Source of the DNA: Cylindrotheca closterium
Lineage: Eukaryota > Bacillariophyta > Bacillariophyceae > Bacillariales > Bacillariaceae
DNA length: 64,000 nt
Direction: 5' to 3'
Assembly (NCBI GenBank): GCA_933822405.4
Contig: CAKOGP040001870.1
Span: 1 to 64,000, forward strand
Both the position numbers and the translations under genes were made by a program. A model generated the notes under the pieces. The model was not told where the DNA came from and ran no database searches. It worked only from the letters and a program-made list of their open reading frames with translations. This document shows positions 63,611-64,000 of this stretch, one piece after another (position 1 is the first letter of the stretch; each line of letters opens with the position of its first letter).

Positions 63611-64000
63611 ATGTGCATGGTTGGAATGCTCTCGCACCGCTATCTGTCAATGGGCGCCACATCCAATTCAAATCACCAACGTCTACTTTCGTATCAAAAG
63701 ATGCCAACTCGCTCACGTAGCACCAACATTGCCAGCCGGTACCAGGAGTCTTGGAAGCAATTCAAACAGAAACAACAGGAGAATCATTCTCATCATCACC
63801 ACGCGCAAGACGACGAATCTGAGGAGTTGAACCAAGTAAGGACAACCGAACACAAGAAGAAGAAGGAGTTGAACCAAGTGACAAATCGTCCATCCATTCC
63901 ACCCAATCCATCCAACTCCCGCAGCCTTAATAAAAATAATAACAAGAGAGTCTCGTTTCAAGGTTTGAATTCAAAACCATCGCAAGCACAAACACATGCA
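63611..64000 (+). CDS. N-terminal part of an unidentified basic protein (runs off right edge)
   Basis: An in-frame stop at 63602-63604 is followed by ATG codons at 63611, 63617, 63626, 63650 and 63701, and the frame then stays open to the window end (at least 130 codons from 63611, 100 from 63701). From 63701 the product reads MPTRSRSTNIASRYQESWKQ, then a His run, Lys-rich KKKKELNQV and Asn/Ser-rich sequence. This looks like a disordered basic N-terminus. Which ATG is used is unclear; 63650 and 63701 are plausible. Confidence 0.45.
   Translation, partial: MCMVGMLSHRYLSMGATSNSNHQRLLSYQKMPTRSRSTNIASRYQESWKQFKQKQQENHSHHHHAQDDESEELNQVRTTEHKKKKELNQVTNRPSIPPNPSNSRSLNKNNNKRVSFQGLNSKPSQAQTHA

Overview
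The window is nuclear DNA from a eukaryotic microalga, most probably a diatom. The evidence is: short GT-AG introns with clean splice frames; two proteins with a signal peptide followed by an A-x-A-F type plastid-import motif (positions 8866 minus and 42444 plus); a Ty1/copia element; PS-rich and BspA-like surface proteins; LRR/ankyrin proteins; and a DUF6824-like protein. No species is assigned. No tRNA, rRNA or CRISPR array was recognised.

Layout. 1-16 kb: edge of a low-complexity gene, a decayed P-loop NTPase, a small basic secreted protein with one intron, an EndA-type secreted nuclease with one intron, a plastid-targeted Mpv17/PMP22 protein, then a gene-poor stretch with remnants of an LRR/ankyrin gene and of an SDR gene. 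16.3-33 kb: a near-identical segmental duplication (16605-24362 and 27388-31378). Its left copy keeps an intact SAP-like acidic protein gene and its right copy keeps an intact ribosomal protein L7 gene. A 3.76-kb copia-derived tandem array sits only in the left copy, and the empty target site is readable in the right copy. A two-domain DUF6824-like gene lies between the copies, and a decayed relative lies to the right. 34-38 kb: a membrane-anchored BspA/DUF285 surface protein and scraps of a sugar-transporter gene.

38.6-51.4 kb holds a compact metabolic neighbourhood: a three-exon MFS sugar/inositol-type transporter; two tandem SDR oxidoreductases, one apparently cytosolic and one apparently plastid-targeted; two tandem sugar-phosphate cyclases of the dehydroquinate-synthase fold whose motifs resemble 2-deoxy-scyllo-inosose synthase; and a fused ABM-flavodoxin(WrbA)-ThuA protein. 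Together they could form a cyclitol or keto-sugar cluster. That is an inference from gene content and adjacency only.

51.5-64 kb: an ABHD14-like hydrolase, a second segmental duplication (50498-51772 and 53728-55050) that copied the ThuA exon and the tail of an LRR/ankyrin gene, repeats of unknown origin, a small secreted protein, a coiled-coil protein with one intron, a LURP-one/tubby-like protein, and the start of a gene running off the right edge. Both segmental duplications leave one intact gene at each outer end and broken copies near the junction.
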